From Methylocystis sp. SC2 (GTDB lineage: Bacteria > Pseudomonadota > Alphaproteobacteria > Rhizobiales > Beijerinckiaceae), in assembly GCF_000304315.1 (NCBI RefSeq), contig NC_018485.1:2388501-2452500 (forward strand): a stretch of 64,000 nt of DNA. Direction: 5' to 3'. The notes beneath the pieces are model-generated. The model worked only from the letters and a program-made list of their open reading frames with translations. It searched no databases and was not told the DNA's origin. A program made the position numbers and the translations under genes. Positions 7,523-16,381 of the stretch are shown piece after piece (the first letter of the stretch is position 1; every line of letters starts with the position of its first letter).

Positions 7523-8671
7523 ATGCCGGCGCCGAACCAAGTCTTGGACCAGGAGAAGAGCAACCTCGAAACGCGGGATCGCGATATCGCCGTCGCGCCT
7601 CCTCGGCAACGCAAGATTATCCACGTCGATATGGACGCCTTTTACGCCTCCGTCGAGCAGCGCGACAATCCGGAGCTGCGCGGCAAGCCGGTCGCCGTCG
7701 GCGGATCGCGGGAGCGCGGCGTCGTCGCGGCGGCAAGCTACGAAGCGAGAGCCTTCGGCGTGCGCTCCGCCATGCCGTCGGTCACCGCGAAGCGGAATTG
7801 CCCCGAGCTTATTTTCATGAAGCCGCGCTTCGACGTTTACAAGGACGTGTCGCGGCAGATTCGTTCAATTTTCGCCGAATATACGCCGATCGTCGAGCCG
7901 CTGTCGCTGGACGAGGCCTATCTCGATGTGACCGAGAATTTGAAGGGTATGGCGACGGCGACACGGATCGCCGAGGACATACGGGCAAGAATTCGCGCCG
8001 AGACCGGCCTTACCGCTTCGGCGGGCGTTTCCTATAATAAATTCCTGGCCAAGCTCGCCTCGGATTACAGGAAGCCCGACGGCCTCTTCGTCATCACGCC
8101 GAAGATGGGGCCGGCTTTCGTCGAGGCCCTTCAGGTGGGGAAATTCCATGGCGTCGGGCCGGCCACGACGACGAAGATGAATCGGCTTGGGATCGAAACC
8201 GGGCTCGACCTCAAAGCGCAGACTCTCGCTTTCCTTCAGCGTCATTTCGGGAAATCGGGAGTCTATTACTATTGGATTTCGCGGGGCGTTGACGACAGGC
8301 CGGTCCGCCCTGACCGCGCGCGCAAGTCGATGGGCGCCGAAACCACCTTTGTCGAGGATCTCTTCAGCTTCGCGGCGGCGCGCGCCGCGCTCCAGCCGAT
8401 CATCGAAAAGGTCTGGCGCTACTGCGAGAGCGCGGGAATACGTGGGCGCACTGTCACATTGAAGGTGAAATATCCCGATTTCCGCCAGATCACGCGCAGC
8501 CGCACGGGCGCCGCGACGATTGCGACACAAGCGGAACTTGCTCAGCTCGTCTTGGCTCTGCTCGGACAGGTGTTTCCCGCGCCAATGGGAATCCGGCTGT
8601 TGGGCGTCACGCTGTCGTCTCTCAGCGACGAGCAATCTGGACGCGACGATCAATTCAGCCTGAGCGTTTAG
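7523..8671 (+). CDS. dinB: DNA polymerase IV (Y-family, translesion)
   Basis: A 382-residue Y-family polymerase. It has the opening HVDMDAFYASVEQ with the first catalytic Asp, the VAAASYEARAFGVRSAMP segment, the SLDEAYLDVT motif with the second catalytic Asp-Glu, and the helix-hairpin-helix region VGPATTTKM. The C-terminal little-finger domain follows, but I see no consensus beta-clamp motif at the very end. I chose the ATG at 7523; the frame is open 75 codons further upstream but that part is arginine- and proline-rich and not family-like. No clear LexA box is visible upstream. Confidence 0.92.
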   Translation: MPAPNQVLDQEKSNLETRDRDIAVAPPRQRKIIHVDMDAFYASVEQRDNPELRGKPVAVGGSRERGVVAAASYEARAFGVRSAMPSVTAKRNCPELIFMKPRFDVYKDVSRQIRSIFAEYTPIVEPLSLDEAYLDVTENLKGMATATRIAEDIRARIRAETGLTASAGVSYNKFLAKLASDYRKPDGLFVITPKMGPAFVEALQVGKFHGVGPATTTKMNRLGIETGLDLKAQTLAFLQRHFGKSGVYYYWISRGVDDRPVRPDRARKSMGAETTFVEDLFSFAAARAALQPIIEKVWRYCESAGIRGRTVTLKVKYPDFRQITRSRTGAATIATQAELAQLVLALLGQVFPAPMGIRLLGVTLSSLSDEQSGRDDQFSLSV

Positions 8672-8850
8672 CGCAAGCCACATCACAAGAGCGAAGCGCG
8701 GCGCGGCCTATGGGCTTTGAAACAAGGTTCACTCCGACCGCAGCCGACGAGGACGCGGGGGGGGGGGCGCCACGCGTGAGCGCAGGCCTAGTTCGCCTGC
8801 GTCGACGATGATTCTGATACGGGTTGTTCCGGCGCCGGAACATCAGGATC
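8672..8850. other. Convergent intergenic gap with G-tract and palindrome
   Basis: This gap separates the ends of dinB and of the hydrogenase operon. It holds an unbroken run of 11 G (8757-8767) and a perfect 16-bp palindrome, GTTCCGGCGCCGGAAC (8826-8841), just beyond the stop codon of hupF, which could form a terminator-like hairpin. Confidence 0.6.
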
Positions 8851-9153
8851 TTATTCGTCGGACGGCGCCAGATGGGCGGGCAATTGCGGCTCGCGGTCGA
8901 TAAGATCGGCGAAATGCGCTTCAAAGGAATGTCCGGCAAGCGCCGCGTCAAGGCCTTTGAGCGCGGCCGCGATCAGAGCGGCTTCTTCTTCCTCAAGCAC
9001 GCGCATCGCCGTGCCGAGATGGACGAGCACATGCGCGCCCGGAGGCTGCGCGCCGATCAGCAGCATGGAAATGCGCTCGGACCGGCCGGCGCCTTCGCAA
9101 AGCGCCGACATGTCGTCGCCGTCGATCACGCGCATCGGCACGCCAAGACACAT
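8851..9153 (-). CDS. hupF: HypC-family hydrogenase chaperone HupF
   Basis: A 100-residue HypC/HupF-family protein beginning MCLGVPM, with the essential Cys2 exposed after Met removal. It is longer at the C terminus than HypC (encoded at 21411-21641), and its position directly downstream of hupSLCD matches HupF of rhizobia. HupF assists maturation of the HupL large subunit and is known in Rhizobium to protect it under O2. The ATG at 9153 is required for Cys at position 2; the frame is open 19 codons upstream. It is the last gene of the hupS operon. Confidence 0.88.
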   Translation of the reverse strand: MCLGVPMRVIDGDDMSALCEGAGRSERISMLLIGAQPPGAHVLVHLGTAMRVLEEEEAALIAAALKGLDAALAGHSFEAHFADLIDREPQLPAHLAPSDE

Positions 9154-9175
9154 GGGAGTCCGTCCGTCCGGCGCC

Positions 9176-9403
9176 TTAGTCGTCCGCGCGCAAAACTTTG
9201 CGGCTCGCATAGGCGACGCCTAGCGCGCCCATGGCGACGATGGAGATCCAGCCGAAAGCGACGGCAAGCGCGAGAAGGTGATCGGACTGGGTGGCGATAT
9301 GCGCGAGGCTTTCGGCCAGCCCATAGGGATGCGGGCCCGGATGCGCCTCCGCCATGACGGGCGCGAGCGCCGCCGCGACGACGATCATTCGCAAGAAGCT
9401 CAT
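9176..9403 (-). CDS. Small membrane protein with HupE-like motif
   Basis: A 75-residue protein with an N-terminal signal peptide (MSFLRMIVVAAALAPVMAEA), then HPGPHPYG, and one transmembrane helix (about 42-65). The pairing of HPG after the leader with SDHLLALAVAFG recalls HupE/UreJ nickel permeases, which have HPG and GxDHLL motifs, but those have six helices and about 190 residues; this is much shorter. It lies between hupD and hupF and starts 1 base after the hupD stop. It could be a reduced HupE-like nickel-handling protein or a small hydrogenase-associated membrane subunit. Function unknown. Confidence 0.75.
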   Translation of the reverse strand: MSFLRMIVVAAALAPVMAEAHPGPHPYGLAESLAHIATQSDHLLALAVAFGWISIVAMGALGVAYASRKVLRADD

Positions 9404-9404
9404 G

Positions 9405-9995
9405 TCAATCCCTCCATTCGCCGGCGGCGTCCGCGCCTCTCCGGCTCTCGTAGCTCTGATGGTCTAGGTCATGTCCAAGCAGCGCCAAGTCTGGGGACAA
9501 TGGTTTGGCGCGCGACGCGCAATCGACGCCCCATTCCCGCAAAATGTCATGCGCCGCCGCGACGGCGGCGTCGATCGCGCCGCGCACCGGCTCGGTGAGC
9601 GGACCGCCCCAGTTTTCGAGATCGAGCGGCTGGCAGCCGACAAGCGCAAGGCGCGACGGATAATCGCCTAAGAGGTCGGCGGCGCTCAGCACTTCTTGAA
9701 AGCCGGTCTGATGCAGGCTCATCTTTTTCGAGCCGGTGAATTTCGGCACTTCGCCATCACGCACGATCTTCAGCGTTCCGGGCGCAAGGCCGTAATCGAT
9801 GGCGTCGAAGACGAGAAGGTCGTCCGCCTCGCGGACAAACTGCACGAGATAAAGCCCCTGCGTTCCGCCGTCGAGAATCGTGACGTGTTCCGGAAGGGCG
9901 TAGCGGCGATGAAACGCCTCCACCGCGCGCACGCCGAAACCTTCGTCGCCCCAAAGTATGTTGCCGATGCCAAGGACGAGCACGCGCCGCGCCAC
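9405..9995 (-). CDS. hupD: Hydrogenase maturation endopeptidase HupD
   Basis: A 196-residue protease of the HybD/HupD family, which clips the C-terminal peptide from the large subunit once nickel is in place. Seen: LVLGIGNILWGDEGFG at the N terminus with nickel-contacting Glu18, then Asp64 in LLVFDAIDYG and His95 in KMSLHQTGF, matching E. coli HybD Glu16, Asp62 and His93. The start codon is GTG at 9995, with GGAGCC upstream, 3 bases after the stop of hupC. The last 30 or so residues are an extra polar tail. Its substrate is the HupL encoded at 10730-12601. Confidence 0.93.
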   Translation of the reverse strand: MARRVLVLGIGNILWGDEGFGVRAVEAFHRRYALPEHVTILDGGTQGLYLVQFVREADDLLVFDAIDYGLAPGTLKIVRDGEVPKFTGSKKMSLHQTGFQEVLSAADLLGDYPSRLALVGCQPLDLENWGGPLTEPVRGAIDAAVAAAHDILREWGVDCASRAKPLSPDLALLGHDLDHQSYESRRGADAAGEWRD

Positions 9996-9998
9996 GGC

Positions 9999-10718
9999 TC
10001 AGGCTCCATCCTTGAAATGACGCTCGCCTGAGATCATCGAAGAGATGATGCTCTGGCGCGACATGATGTCTTCGCGCACAGCCGCGTAGATGTGGATGAT
10101 GATGAACGTGACGATCACATACATGCCGAGGTGATGCCAAGTGTGCACTTCCTGGCTGTTGGGCCAGATGTAAAAGACCCAGCCGAAGAGCTTCGCCTCC
10201 CAACTGTCGGCCCCCTCGCCTTCCGAATAGAGCGCGAAGCCGGTGACGATCATGAACGCCGACATTAGCGTATACATGGCGAACATCGCCGTCTGCGCCA
10301 ACGGATTATGGCCGACATATTTCATCGGCGCCTTTTCGAGGAAGGCGTACCAGCGGATTTCATGCGCAAGCTCCTTCCAGAAGGAGGCGCGCCAAATAGG
10401 CACGAAATAGATCTGCCGCGAATGTTCATTGCCCATGAACGCCCAATAGCCGCGCAGCAGAAAGCCGACGGCCATGATCTGCCCGGCAGTGAAATGGGCG
10501 AAGCGGATATAGCCCATGACGAAATGCTGCGACGCTTCGCCGGCGACCGTCGGCAAGGGGGAGCCGATCAGATAGCCGGTGACGATGAGGACAAGGATGG
10601 CGAGGGCGTTGACCCAATGCCAGAGCCGCACCGGCGCCTCATAGACATAGACGGTCGGCTGCGCCACCACCTTCTCGCCGTGAGAATCGGCGACATCGAT
10701 GCGCGAAATGTCGGTCAT
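9999..10718 (-). CDS. hupC: Hydrogenase b-type cytochrome subunit HupC
   Basis: A 239-residue integral membrane protein with four transmembrane helices and the histidines expected for two haem b groups: VRLWHWVNA (helix 1), IRFAHFTAG (helix 2) and the HTWHHLGMYV segment before the last helix. It anchors HupSL at the periplasmic face and passes electrons from H2 to the quinone pool. The ATG at 10718 has a strong GGGAGGGG ribosome binding site, 11 bases after the stop of hupL. Confidence 0.93.
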   Translation of the reverse strand: MTDISRIDVADSHGEKVVAQPTVYVYEAPVRLWHWVNALAILVLIVTGYLIGSPLPTVAGEASQHFVMGYIRFAHFTAGQIMAVGFLLRGYWAFMGNEHSRQIYFVPIWRASFWKELAHEIRWYAFLEKAPMKYVGHNPLAQTAMFAMYTLMSAFMIVTGFALYSEGEGADSWEAKLFGWVFYIWPNSQEVHTWHHLGMYVIVTFIIIHIYAAVREDIMSRQSIISSMISGERHFKDGA

Positions 10719-10729
10719 GCACCCCTCCC

Positions 10730-12601
10730 TTAGCGCACCTGCACCTTCGCCATCTCTTGTCCGTCTTCGCTCATCACATGCGTCGAACAGGCGAGACAGG
10801 GATCGAAGGAGTGGATCGTGCGCAGGATTTCGAGCGGCTGCGCGGGATCGACCATCGGCGTGTTCATCAACGAAGCTTCGAAGGCGCCGATATTGCCGGC
10901 GGGATCGCGCGGCGAGCCGTTCCATGTGGTCGGAACGACGCATTGATAATTGTCGATCTTGCCGTTCTTGATCTTGATCCAATGCGCCAGCGCGCCGCGC
11001 GGCGCCTCGGTGAAGCCGACGCCTTTCGTCTCCGTCGGCCAGCTCTTTGGCTCCCACTTCTCGACATTGGCGGTCGCAAGATCGCCGGCCTTGATATTGG
11101 CGATCAGCTTGTCGAAGAAATGCCGCATCTGATAGCCGGCCCACTGGCTCTCCAGCGCGCGCGCCGCCGTGCGACCGAGCGTCGAGAAGAGCGCGGAAGT
11201 GGGCAGCCCGAGATCGTGCAGCACTTTTTCGACCGGCTCCTTGAATTGCGGCTTGCCCTGCGCATAGCCGACGACCCAACGCGCCAGAGGGCCGACTTCC
11301 ATCGCATGGCCGCGCCAGCGCGGCGCCTTGATCCAGGAATATTTGCCGCCCTCGTCGAGCTCGATGATATTGGTCTTCGTGCCCTTGGCGTTCGGTCCGA
11401 GTTCGTAATGCGGCTCGGTGACGCCGTCCCAGGGATGCAGGCCCTTGGTCTCGTCGCCGTATTTATACCAGGAGTGCGTCACGAACTCCTGTATCTCCTC
11501 AGGGTCGCGGTGATCGACGGGATGGATCTCGTCGAGCTTGCCGTTGATGATCGCGCCGCGCGGCAAGAGCAGGTTCTTGTCCGTATAGTCATTGGCGTGT
11601 TCCGGCACGTCTCCATAGGCAAGCACGGATTTGCCGGAGAGGCCGCCGCCATAGAGCCAGTCCTTATAGAAGGAGCCGATGGCCATAATGTCGGGGATAT
11701 AGACCTTGTCGTTGAATTCGATCAGTTGATCGATGATGCTATCGACGAGGTTCAGGCGTTCCATGTTGATCGCGCCGACTGCGCCGGTTCCGTCGATGTT
11801 GATCGCGCAAGGAACGCCGCCGACGAGCCAATTGGGATGCGGATTCTTGCCGCCGAAGATCGTGTGGATCTTCACGATCTCCTTTTGGAAGTCGAGCGCC
11901 TCGAGATAATGCGCGACGGCCATCAGATTGGCTTCGGGCGGCAGCCGATAGGCCTTGCTGCCCCAATAGCCGTTCTTGAAGGGGCCGAGCTGGCCGGACT
12001 CGACAAACTTTTTCAGGCGCGTTTGCAAGTCCTTGTAGTAGCCGGGGGAGGACAGCGGCCAGCTCGAAATCGATTGCGCGAGAGCTGAAGTGGCCTTCGG
12101 ATCGGCGCTGAGCGCCGAAACCACATCGACCCAGTCGAGCGCATGAAGGTGATAGAAATGCACGATGTGATCGTGCACCTGCAGCGCGAGCTGCATGAGA
12201 TTGCGGATCGAATTGGCGTTCTCCGGGATGGCGATGCCAAGCGCGTCTTCAACGGCGCGCACCGAAGTGAGCGCATGCGTGCCGGTGCAGACGCCGCAAA
12301 TCCGCTCGGTGAAGGCCCAGGCGTCGCGCGGATCGCGATTCTTCAAGATCACTTCGATGCCGCGCCACATCGTTCCAGTCGAGACCGCATTGCGGATGAC
12401 ATTGTCGGAATCGACATTCACTTCGACGCGCAAATGGCCTTCGATGCGCGTGACCGGATCGACGACGATGCGCTTGCCGCTGTTGTCGAGCTTAAAGCCG
12501 TTAGGCGTGTCGACGCCGGCGGAAGCCGTCGCGGCGACGGCGGGAGCGGCGGCTGGGGCCGCCTGGCCCGCGCGATTTTGAGAGATGCGCTGCTGCGTCA
12601 T
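10730..12601 (-). CDS. hupL: [NiFe] uptake hydrogenase large subunit HupL
   Basis: A 623-residue catalytic subunit carrying the Ni-Fe(CN)2CO site. The first Cys pair is at C102 and C105 ([12 protein letters not shown]) and the second at C602 and C605 (DPCLACSTH). Fifteen residues follow His608 (beginning VMSEDGQ); these are the extension removed by HupD. The first 33 residues are rich in Ala, Pro and Gln, which is unusual before the conserved [15 protein letters not shown] segment. Catalytically it oxidises H2 to protons and electrons. It is exported together with HupS by the small subunit's Tat signal. The start has AGGA upstream, 25 bases after hupS. Confidence 0.96.
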   Translation of the reverse strand: MTQQRISQNRAGQAAPAAAPAVAATASAGVDTPNGFKLDNSGKRIVVDPVTRIEGHLRVEVNVDSDNVIRNAVSTGTMWRGIEVILKNRDPRDAWAFTERICGVCTGTHALTSVRAVEDALGIAIPENANSIRNLMQLALQVHDHIVHFYHLHALDWVDVVSALSADPKATSALAQSISSWPLSSPGYYKDLQTRLKKFVESGQLGPFKNGYWGSKAYRLPPEANLMAVAHYLEALDFQKEIVKIHTIFGGKNPHPNWLVGGVPCAINIDGTGAVGAINMERLNLVDSIIDQLIEFNDKVYIPDIMAIGSFYKDWLYGGGLSGKSVLAYGDVPEHANDYTDKNLLLPRGAIINGKLDEIHPVDHRDPEEIQEFVTHSWYKYGDETKGLHPWDGVTEPHYELGPNAKGTKTNIIELDEGGKYSWIKAPRWRGHAMEVGPLARWVVGYAQGKPQFKEPVEKVLHDLGLPTSALFSTLGRTAARALESQWAGYQMRHFFDKLIANIKAGDLATANVEKWEPKSWPTETKGVGFTEAPRGALAHWIKIKNGKIDNYQCVVPTTWNGSPRDPAGNIGAFEASLMNTPMVDPAQPLEILRTIHSFDPCLACSTHVMSEDGQEMAKVQVR

Positions 12602-12626
12602 GGCTGTTGTCCTGAGGAGAGCGGCG

Positions 12627-13709
12627 TCAGGCCGAGTGATCGTTGTTCTTCGAGACGATGCGCTTGACGGCGGTCGCCGCGGCATGCGTCGCGACCGCCG
12701 CGCCGACGACGCCGGCAGCCGCAAGCCCGATCTCATCCGCGTTCTTCTCGACGCCGAATTGATGGATATTGGTCAGGCGTTCATAGAAGGGCCCCTTGTC
12801 CCAAAACCCTTCTTCCGAACAGCCGATGCAGCCATGACCCGATTGGATGGGGAAGGAGACGCCGCCGTTCCAGCGCACCGTCGAACAGGCGTTATAGGTC
12901 GTCGGCCCTTTGCAGCCCATTTTGTAAAGGCAGTAGCCCTTCCGCGCGCTTTCGTCGTCCCATTGTTCGACGAACTGGCCGGCGTCGAAATGCGGACGGC
13001 GGTAGCATTTGTCATGGATGCGCTGCGAGTAGAACATATTCGGCCGGCCCTGCCGGTCGAGTTCGGGCAATCTGCCGAAGGTCGTAATATAAGTGACGAC
13101 GCCGGTCATGACTTCGGCGATGGGCGGGCACCCCGGCACCTTGATGATCGGCTTGTCGTGGATGACCTTGTCGATGGGCGTCGCCTGCGTCGGATTGGGT
13201 TTCGCCGCCTGCACGCACCCCCAAGAGGCGCAGGCGCCCCAGGCGATGATCGCCATGGCGTCCTCCGCCATCCATTTCAGCTTTTCGACGAAAGGCTTGC
13301 CGCCGTCGATGCAGAACATGCCGCCTTCATTGAGCGGCGGATTGCCCTCCACGGCGAGAATATATTTGCCTTTGTATTTCTCTTTCGTCTCTTCAAGGAT
13401 CGCTTCAGCCTGATGGCCGGCGGCGGCCATGATCGTATCGTCGTAGTCGAGCGAAATCATCGACAGAACGACGTCCTTGACCAGCGGATGCGCGGAACGG
13501 ATAAAGCTTTCCGAACAACAGGTGCATTCGAGCCCATGCATCCAGATGACCGGCGTGCGCTCCTTGGTTTCGAGCGCGTTGGCGATCTTCGCAGCGCCGA
13601 TCGGGCCCATGCCGAGACTCGCGGCGGTCAGGCTGCAAAATTTCGTGAAGCTTCTGCGCGTCACCCCCTGTCGGCGAATGACGTCGTAAAAAGTCTCGAT
13701 TGCGGCCAT
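12627..13709 (-). CDS. hupS: [NiFe] uptake hydrogenase small subunit HupS, six-Cys type
   Basis: A 360-residue iron-sulfur subunit. The leader has a Tat motif (RRSFTKF at residues 18-24) followed by a hydrophobic stretch, and there is a C-terminal membrane anchor ([18 protein letters not shown]). Around the proximal cluster it has C62, C64 and C65 ([10 protein letters not shown]) and C160 and C165 (GACASWGC), plus C194. The two extra cysteines (C64 and C165) are those that ligate the [4Fe-3S] cluster of O2-tolerant membrane hydrogenases such as E. coli Hyd-1. The enzyme is therefore predicted to be group 1d and to work in air. The ATG has GGAG upstream, and a -24/-12 promoter lies 72 bases before it. 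Confidence 0.96.
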   Translation of the reverse strand: MAAIETFYDVIRRQGVTRRSFTKFCSLTAASLGMGPIGAAKIANALETKERTPVIWMHGLECTCCSESFIRSAHPLVKDVVLSMISLDYDDTIMAAAGHQAEAILEETKEKYKGKYILAVEGNPPLNEGGMFCIDGGKPFVEKLKWMAEDAMAIIAWGACASWGCVQAAKPNPTQATPIDKVIHDKPIIKVPGCPPIAEVMTGVVTYITTFGRLPELDRQGRPNMFYSQRIHDKCYRRPHFDAGQFVEQWDDESARKGYCLYKMGCKGPTTYNACSTVRWNGGVSFPIQSGHGCIGCSEEGFWDKGPFYERLTNIHQFGVEKNADEIGLAAAGVVGAAVATHAAATAVKRIVSKNNDHSA

Positions 13710-13780
13710 TCCCGCTCCTCCTGATGGCGTCTTCGTCCCTTCGTCGCGATCTTGCGTCGCGCTTTGTTTTCAAAGGAAGA

Positions 13781-13795
13781 GCAAGGTCTGGGCCA
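13781..13795 (-). promoter_or_regulatory. Sigma-54 (-24/-12) promoter candidate for hupSLCD-F
   Basis: On the minus strand the sequence reads TGGCCC-AGACC-TTGC. The consensus is TGGCAC-N5-TTGC, so there is one mismatch and both GG and GC elements are at exact spacing. It lies 72 bases upstream of the hupS ATG, in the 216-bp gap after hupV. An AT-rich stretch (13806-13838) lies upstream, where IHF could bend the DNA. The upstream operon encodes HoxA, an activator with an intact GAYTGA sigma-54 loop. Confidence 0.7.
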
Positions 13796-13925
13796 AGCGC
13801 CGCCGGTTGATTGAAATTGATGTAATTCCAATAAGCTAGGAGAGTTCGAGGCGCGTCTCGATGAGAATTTTCGCGCGACAGCGGCTAGTCGATTTTCAAT
13901 CGCCGGAAAGGCGCTTGCCAGCCCC

Positions 13926-15377
13926 TCAATGCGCCGTGCAGACCATGCAGGGATCGAAAGAACGGATGACATGCTGCACGGAAGCCGCGCGCGCGCCTTG
14001 GCCGGCGAGCGGCGCGCCGACAAGCGCCTGCTCGACCGGGCCGGCCACGCCGGAAGCGTCGCGCGGCGAGAAATTCCACGTCGTCGGCGCGATGATCTGA
14101 TAGGCGCGGATCTTGCCCTTCTGCGCGCCGAGCCAATGGCCAAGCGACCCGCGCGCGGCTTCGACAAGGCCAACGCCCTCGCCATCCTCATCGTGCGGCG
14201 CCACAACGCAGAAGGGCGCGTTCAACGCCAACGCCTTCGCCCAGCCTTCCGTCGCCTCCGCCACCATCGCAAGCTCGATGAGCCGCGCGACGACGCGCGC
14301 GAAAACATTGGAGCCGCGCGACCGCGCAAGCAGGGCGCGCACAAGCGGATGGCCATGGACCGCCAGCCGCGCCAGCGCGCCGACCTCCGCCGGCCGGCCT
14401 TGAAGACGCGGCGCCTTCGCGAAAGAGTACGCGTCAGGCTTATCGACATAGGGTTCGGTGCGCGCGAGCGACGGCTCTTCCGGACCGTCACGCATATAGG
14501 CGTGCGACACGTCCTCGCGGATCGCATGCGCGTCAAGCGCCGACAGCGCGCTCGCAACGGGATCGAATACGCCCGCGTCGAGAAAAGCGCCCGTCTCGTC
14601 GCGATAGGCGCCATAGCTCATCAAGGGATTGGCGGCGCGGCCCAGATTTTCGAGATCAAGCGCGCGCGCGATGCGGCAGAAGGCGGCAAAATCGCCATCG
14701 GCTCCTTCCCCTTCGCAATAACGCTCCAGCTCTTCGGGCGTCTTGAGGCTCAGCGGCGCGGCAAGCGGCGCCGCGAAGACCGTCGTCTCAAGGAAGCGGC
14801 GAAAGTCGCGCGCGATCGCGACAAGTTGCGCCTTCTGCCCAAGATCGATGGCGCTTGTCGTTCCCCCCGGCTGAAAGGCGAGGCTGTGCGGCCATTTGCC
14901 GGCGAGTATCCCCATGATTTCGAGAAGCCGCCGGCGCGCCTGCAGAACCTCATTCGCCGCCGCGCCTTCAATCGCCTTGAAACGGCGCGTCGCGGATTCA
15001 TGCCAGCTCCGGCCGGCGTATTGCGCGCGCGCGAAATCCGGCATGAAGAAAATATAAAAATGCGTGAGATGATCGGCCATGTTCTCGGCCGCATGCGCGA
15101 GATTGGCCGCGAGAATGCCATTGCGCGCCGGCGCGATTCCATAAAGCGCGCGCAGCGCCGCCGCCGCCGCCATGGATTGCGAGACGGAGCAAATGCCGCA
15201 GATGCGCGGCGCGATGGCGAGGGCGTCCGCGATCGGGCGGCCGACGAGGATTTGCTCGAAGCCGCGATAGAGCGGCGTCGTCACGCGCGCGCAAGCGATC
15301 GCGTCGTCTTCGATGTCGAGCGCGACTTCAAGATCGCCCTCGACGCGATTGAACGGGCCGACGAGAAGGCGCGTCAT
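13926..15377 (-). CDS. hupV: Regulatory H2-sensing hydrogenase large subunit HupV
   Basis: A 483-residue [NiFe] large subunit with C60 and C63 (RICGICS) and C477 and C480 (DPCMVCTAH). The protein ends at the His of the last motif, so there is no C-terminal peptide to cleave, as in HupV/HoxC sensor hydrogenases. With HupU it would form the cytosolic H2 receptor that controls HupT. Its ATG overlaps the stop codon of hupU (ATGA). It is the last gene of the long maturation and regulation operon. Confidence 0.94.
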   Translation of the reverse strand: MTRLLVGPFNRVEGDLEVALDIEDDAIACARVTTPLYRGFEQILVGRPIADALAIAPRICGICSVSQSMAAAAALRALYGIAPARNGILAANLAHAAENMADHLTHFYIFFMPDFARAQYAGRSWHESATRRFKAIEGAAANEVLQARRRLLEIMGILAGKWPHSLAFQPGGTTSAIDLGQKAQLVAIARDFRRFLETTVFAAPLAAPLSLKTPEELERYCEGEGADGDFAAFCRIARALDLENLGRAANPLMSYGAYRDETGAFLDAGVFDPVASALSALDAHAIREDVSHAYMRDGPEEPSLARTEPYVDKPDAYSFAKAPRLQGRPAEVGALARLAVHGHPLVRALLARSRGSNVFARVVARLIELAMVAEATEGWAKALALNAPFCVVAPHDEDGEGVGLVEAARGSLGHWLGAQKGKIRAYQIIAPTTWNFSPRDASGVAGPVEQALVGAPLAGQGARAASVQHVIRSFDPCMVCTAH

Positions 15378-16381
15378 TCCTTTTGCTTCCTCGGGCCGCG
15401 CGGCGGCACAACGACATGATCGGCCGTGGCGTTCTTTCTCACGCGTTGCGGCGTCGCCGATTTCGACAAGGCCGCGAGCGCCATGAACCAGGCCTTCGGC
15501 ATGTCGAGCGGCAGCCCTATGGGCACGCCGCCGATCTTCGGCGTGCGGTGATAGTCGCGAATATCCTCGAAGCCGGGAGACGTGCAGGCGATACAGGCGA
15601 AGCCGCCTTTGGTGCAGGAGCCGGAACCGTTCCAGCCGCGCTGATTGCAATCGCCCGCGGCCTGCGTCGCCTTGCAGCCAAGATGCTCCATCAGACAACC
15701 GCGCTGCGACAAAGTCTCCGCGCTTGCCTTGAATTCGTAAAATTCATTGCGGCTGCATCCGTGATGCGCGAGATGATCGACATAGAATTTCGGCCGTCCG
15801 AGCGCGTCGAGATCGTCCGCCGTCAGAACGTCCAGCGCCAACGCCGCGAGCGTCTCCATGATCCAGCCGGGATGCGGCGCGCAGCCCGCGACATTGATGA
15901 CGGGCAGGCCGCGCCGCGAACGATAATCGGCGCCGAGAGCGCCGCCCGCCACAGACTTGCGATATTGAAGGCCGGCCGCGTCAGTGGGATCGGGATCCGC
16001 GGCGGGAACGCCGCCAAAGGTCGCGCAGGAGCCGATGGCGACGCAATAATCCGCCTTGGCGGCGAGCGCGCGCGCCCAGTCGAGCATGGCGCGTTCCGTG
16101 CCGGCGAGACGATTGAAGAAACCCGTTCCGTCGGGTCCGCAGAGAATCGCGCCTTCGATGCAAAGCGCGTGAAGCGGCGTTTCCCCCGTCTCGACGCGCT
16201 CCAGAACGACGCGGGCTTCCGTTCCGGTCTCCTCGCTGACGCTTGGATGCCAGAGGAGGTTGAGGCCGAGCGTCTCCAGCTCGCGAAACCATCCGCCCGA
16301 ACCATGTTCAAGCATGGACATGGTGCAGCCGCCGCAACTTCCGGCCTGAAGCCACAATATGTTGAAGGAGCCCGCGCTCAT
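15374..16381 (-). CDS. hupU: Regulatory H2-sensing hydrogenase small subunit HupU
   Basis: A 335-residue [NiFe] small subunit without a Tat leader; it opens directly with the proximal-cluster segment (C16 and C19 in AGSCGGCTM). Unlike HupS, the extra cysteines of O2-tolerant enzymes are missing: Gly replaces them in SCGGC and in SCATFGG. This matches HupU/HoxB sensor subunits. C-terminal cluster cysteines are present (GCKATQAAGDC, then CTKGGFACIAC). It overlaps hupT by ATGA on one side and hupV by ATGA on the other, so the three are translationally coupled. Confidence 0.94.
   Translation of the reverse strand: MSAGSFNILWLQAGSCGGCTMSMLEHGSGGWFRELETLGLNLLWHPSVSEETGTEARVVLERVETGETPLHALCIEGAILCGPDGTGFFNRLAGTERAMLDWARALAAKADYCVAIGSCATFGGVPAADPDPTDAAGLQYRKSVAGGALGADYRSRRGLPVINVAGCAPHPGWIMETLAALALDVLTADDLDALGRPKFYVDHLAHHGCSRNEFYEFKASAETLSQRGCLMEHLGCKATQAAGDCNQRGWNGSGSCTKGGFACIACTSPGFEDIRDYHRTPKIGGVPIGLPLDMPKAWFMALAALSKSATPQRVRKNATADHVVVPPRGPRKQKE

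Noticed and set aside
10757..12088. A 443-codon plus-strand frame opposite hupL
   Set aside because: It is a shadow of a high-GC gene; hupL on the minus strand has all its metal-site motifs.
13806..13838. A possible IHF site between the hupS promoter and hupV
   Set aside because: The stretch is AT-rich but does not match the IHF consensus well on either strand, so I mention it only as AT-rich DNA.
13929..15419. A 496-codon plus-strand frame opposite hupV
   Set aside because: An Arg/Ala-rich antisense shadow of hupV with no domain.
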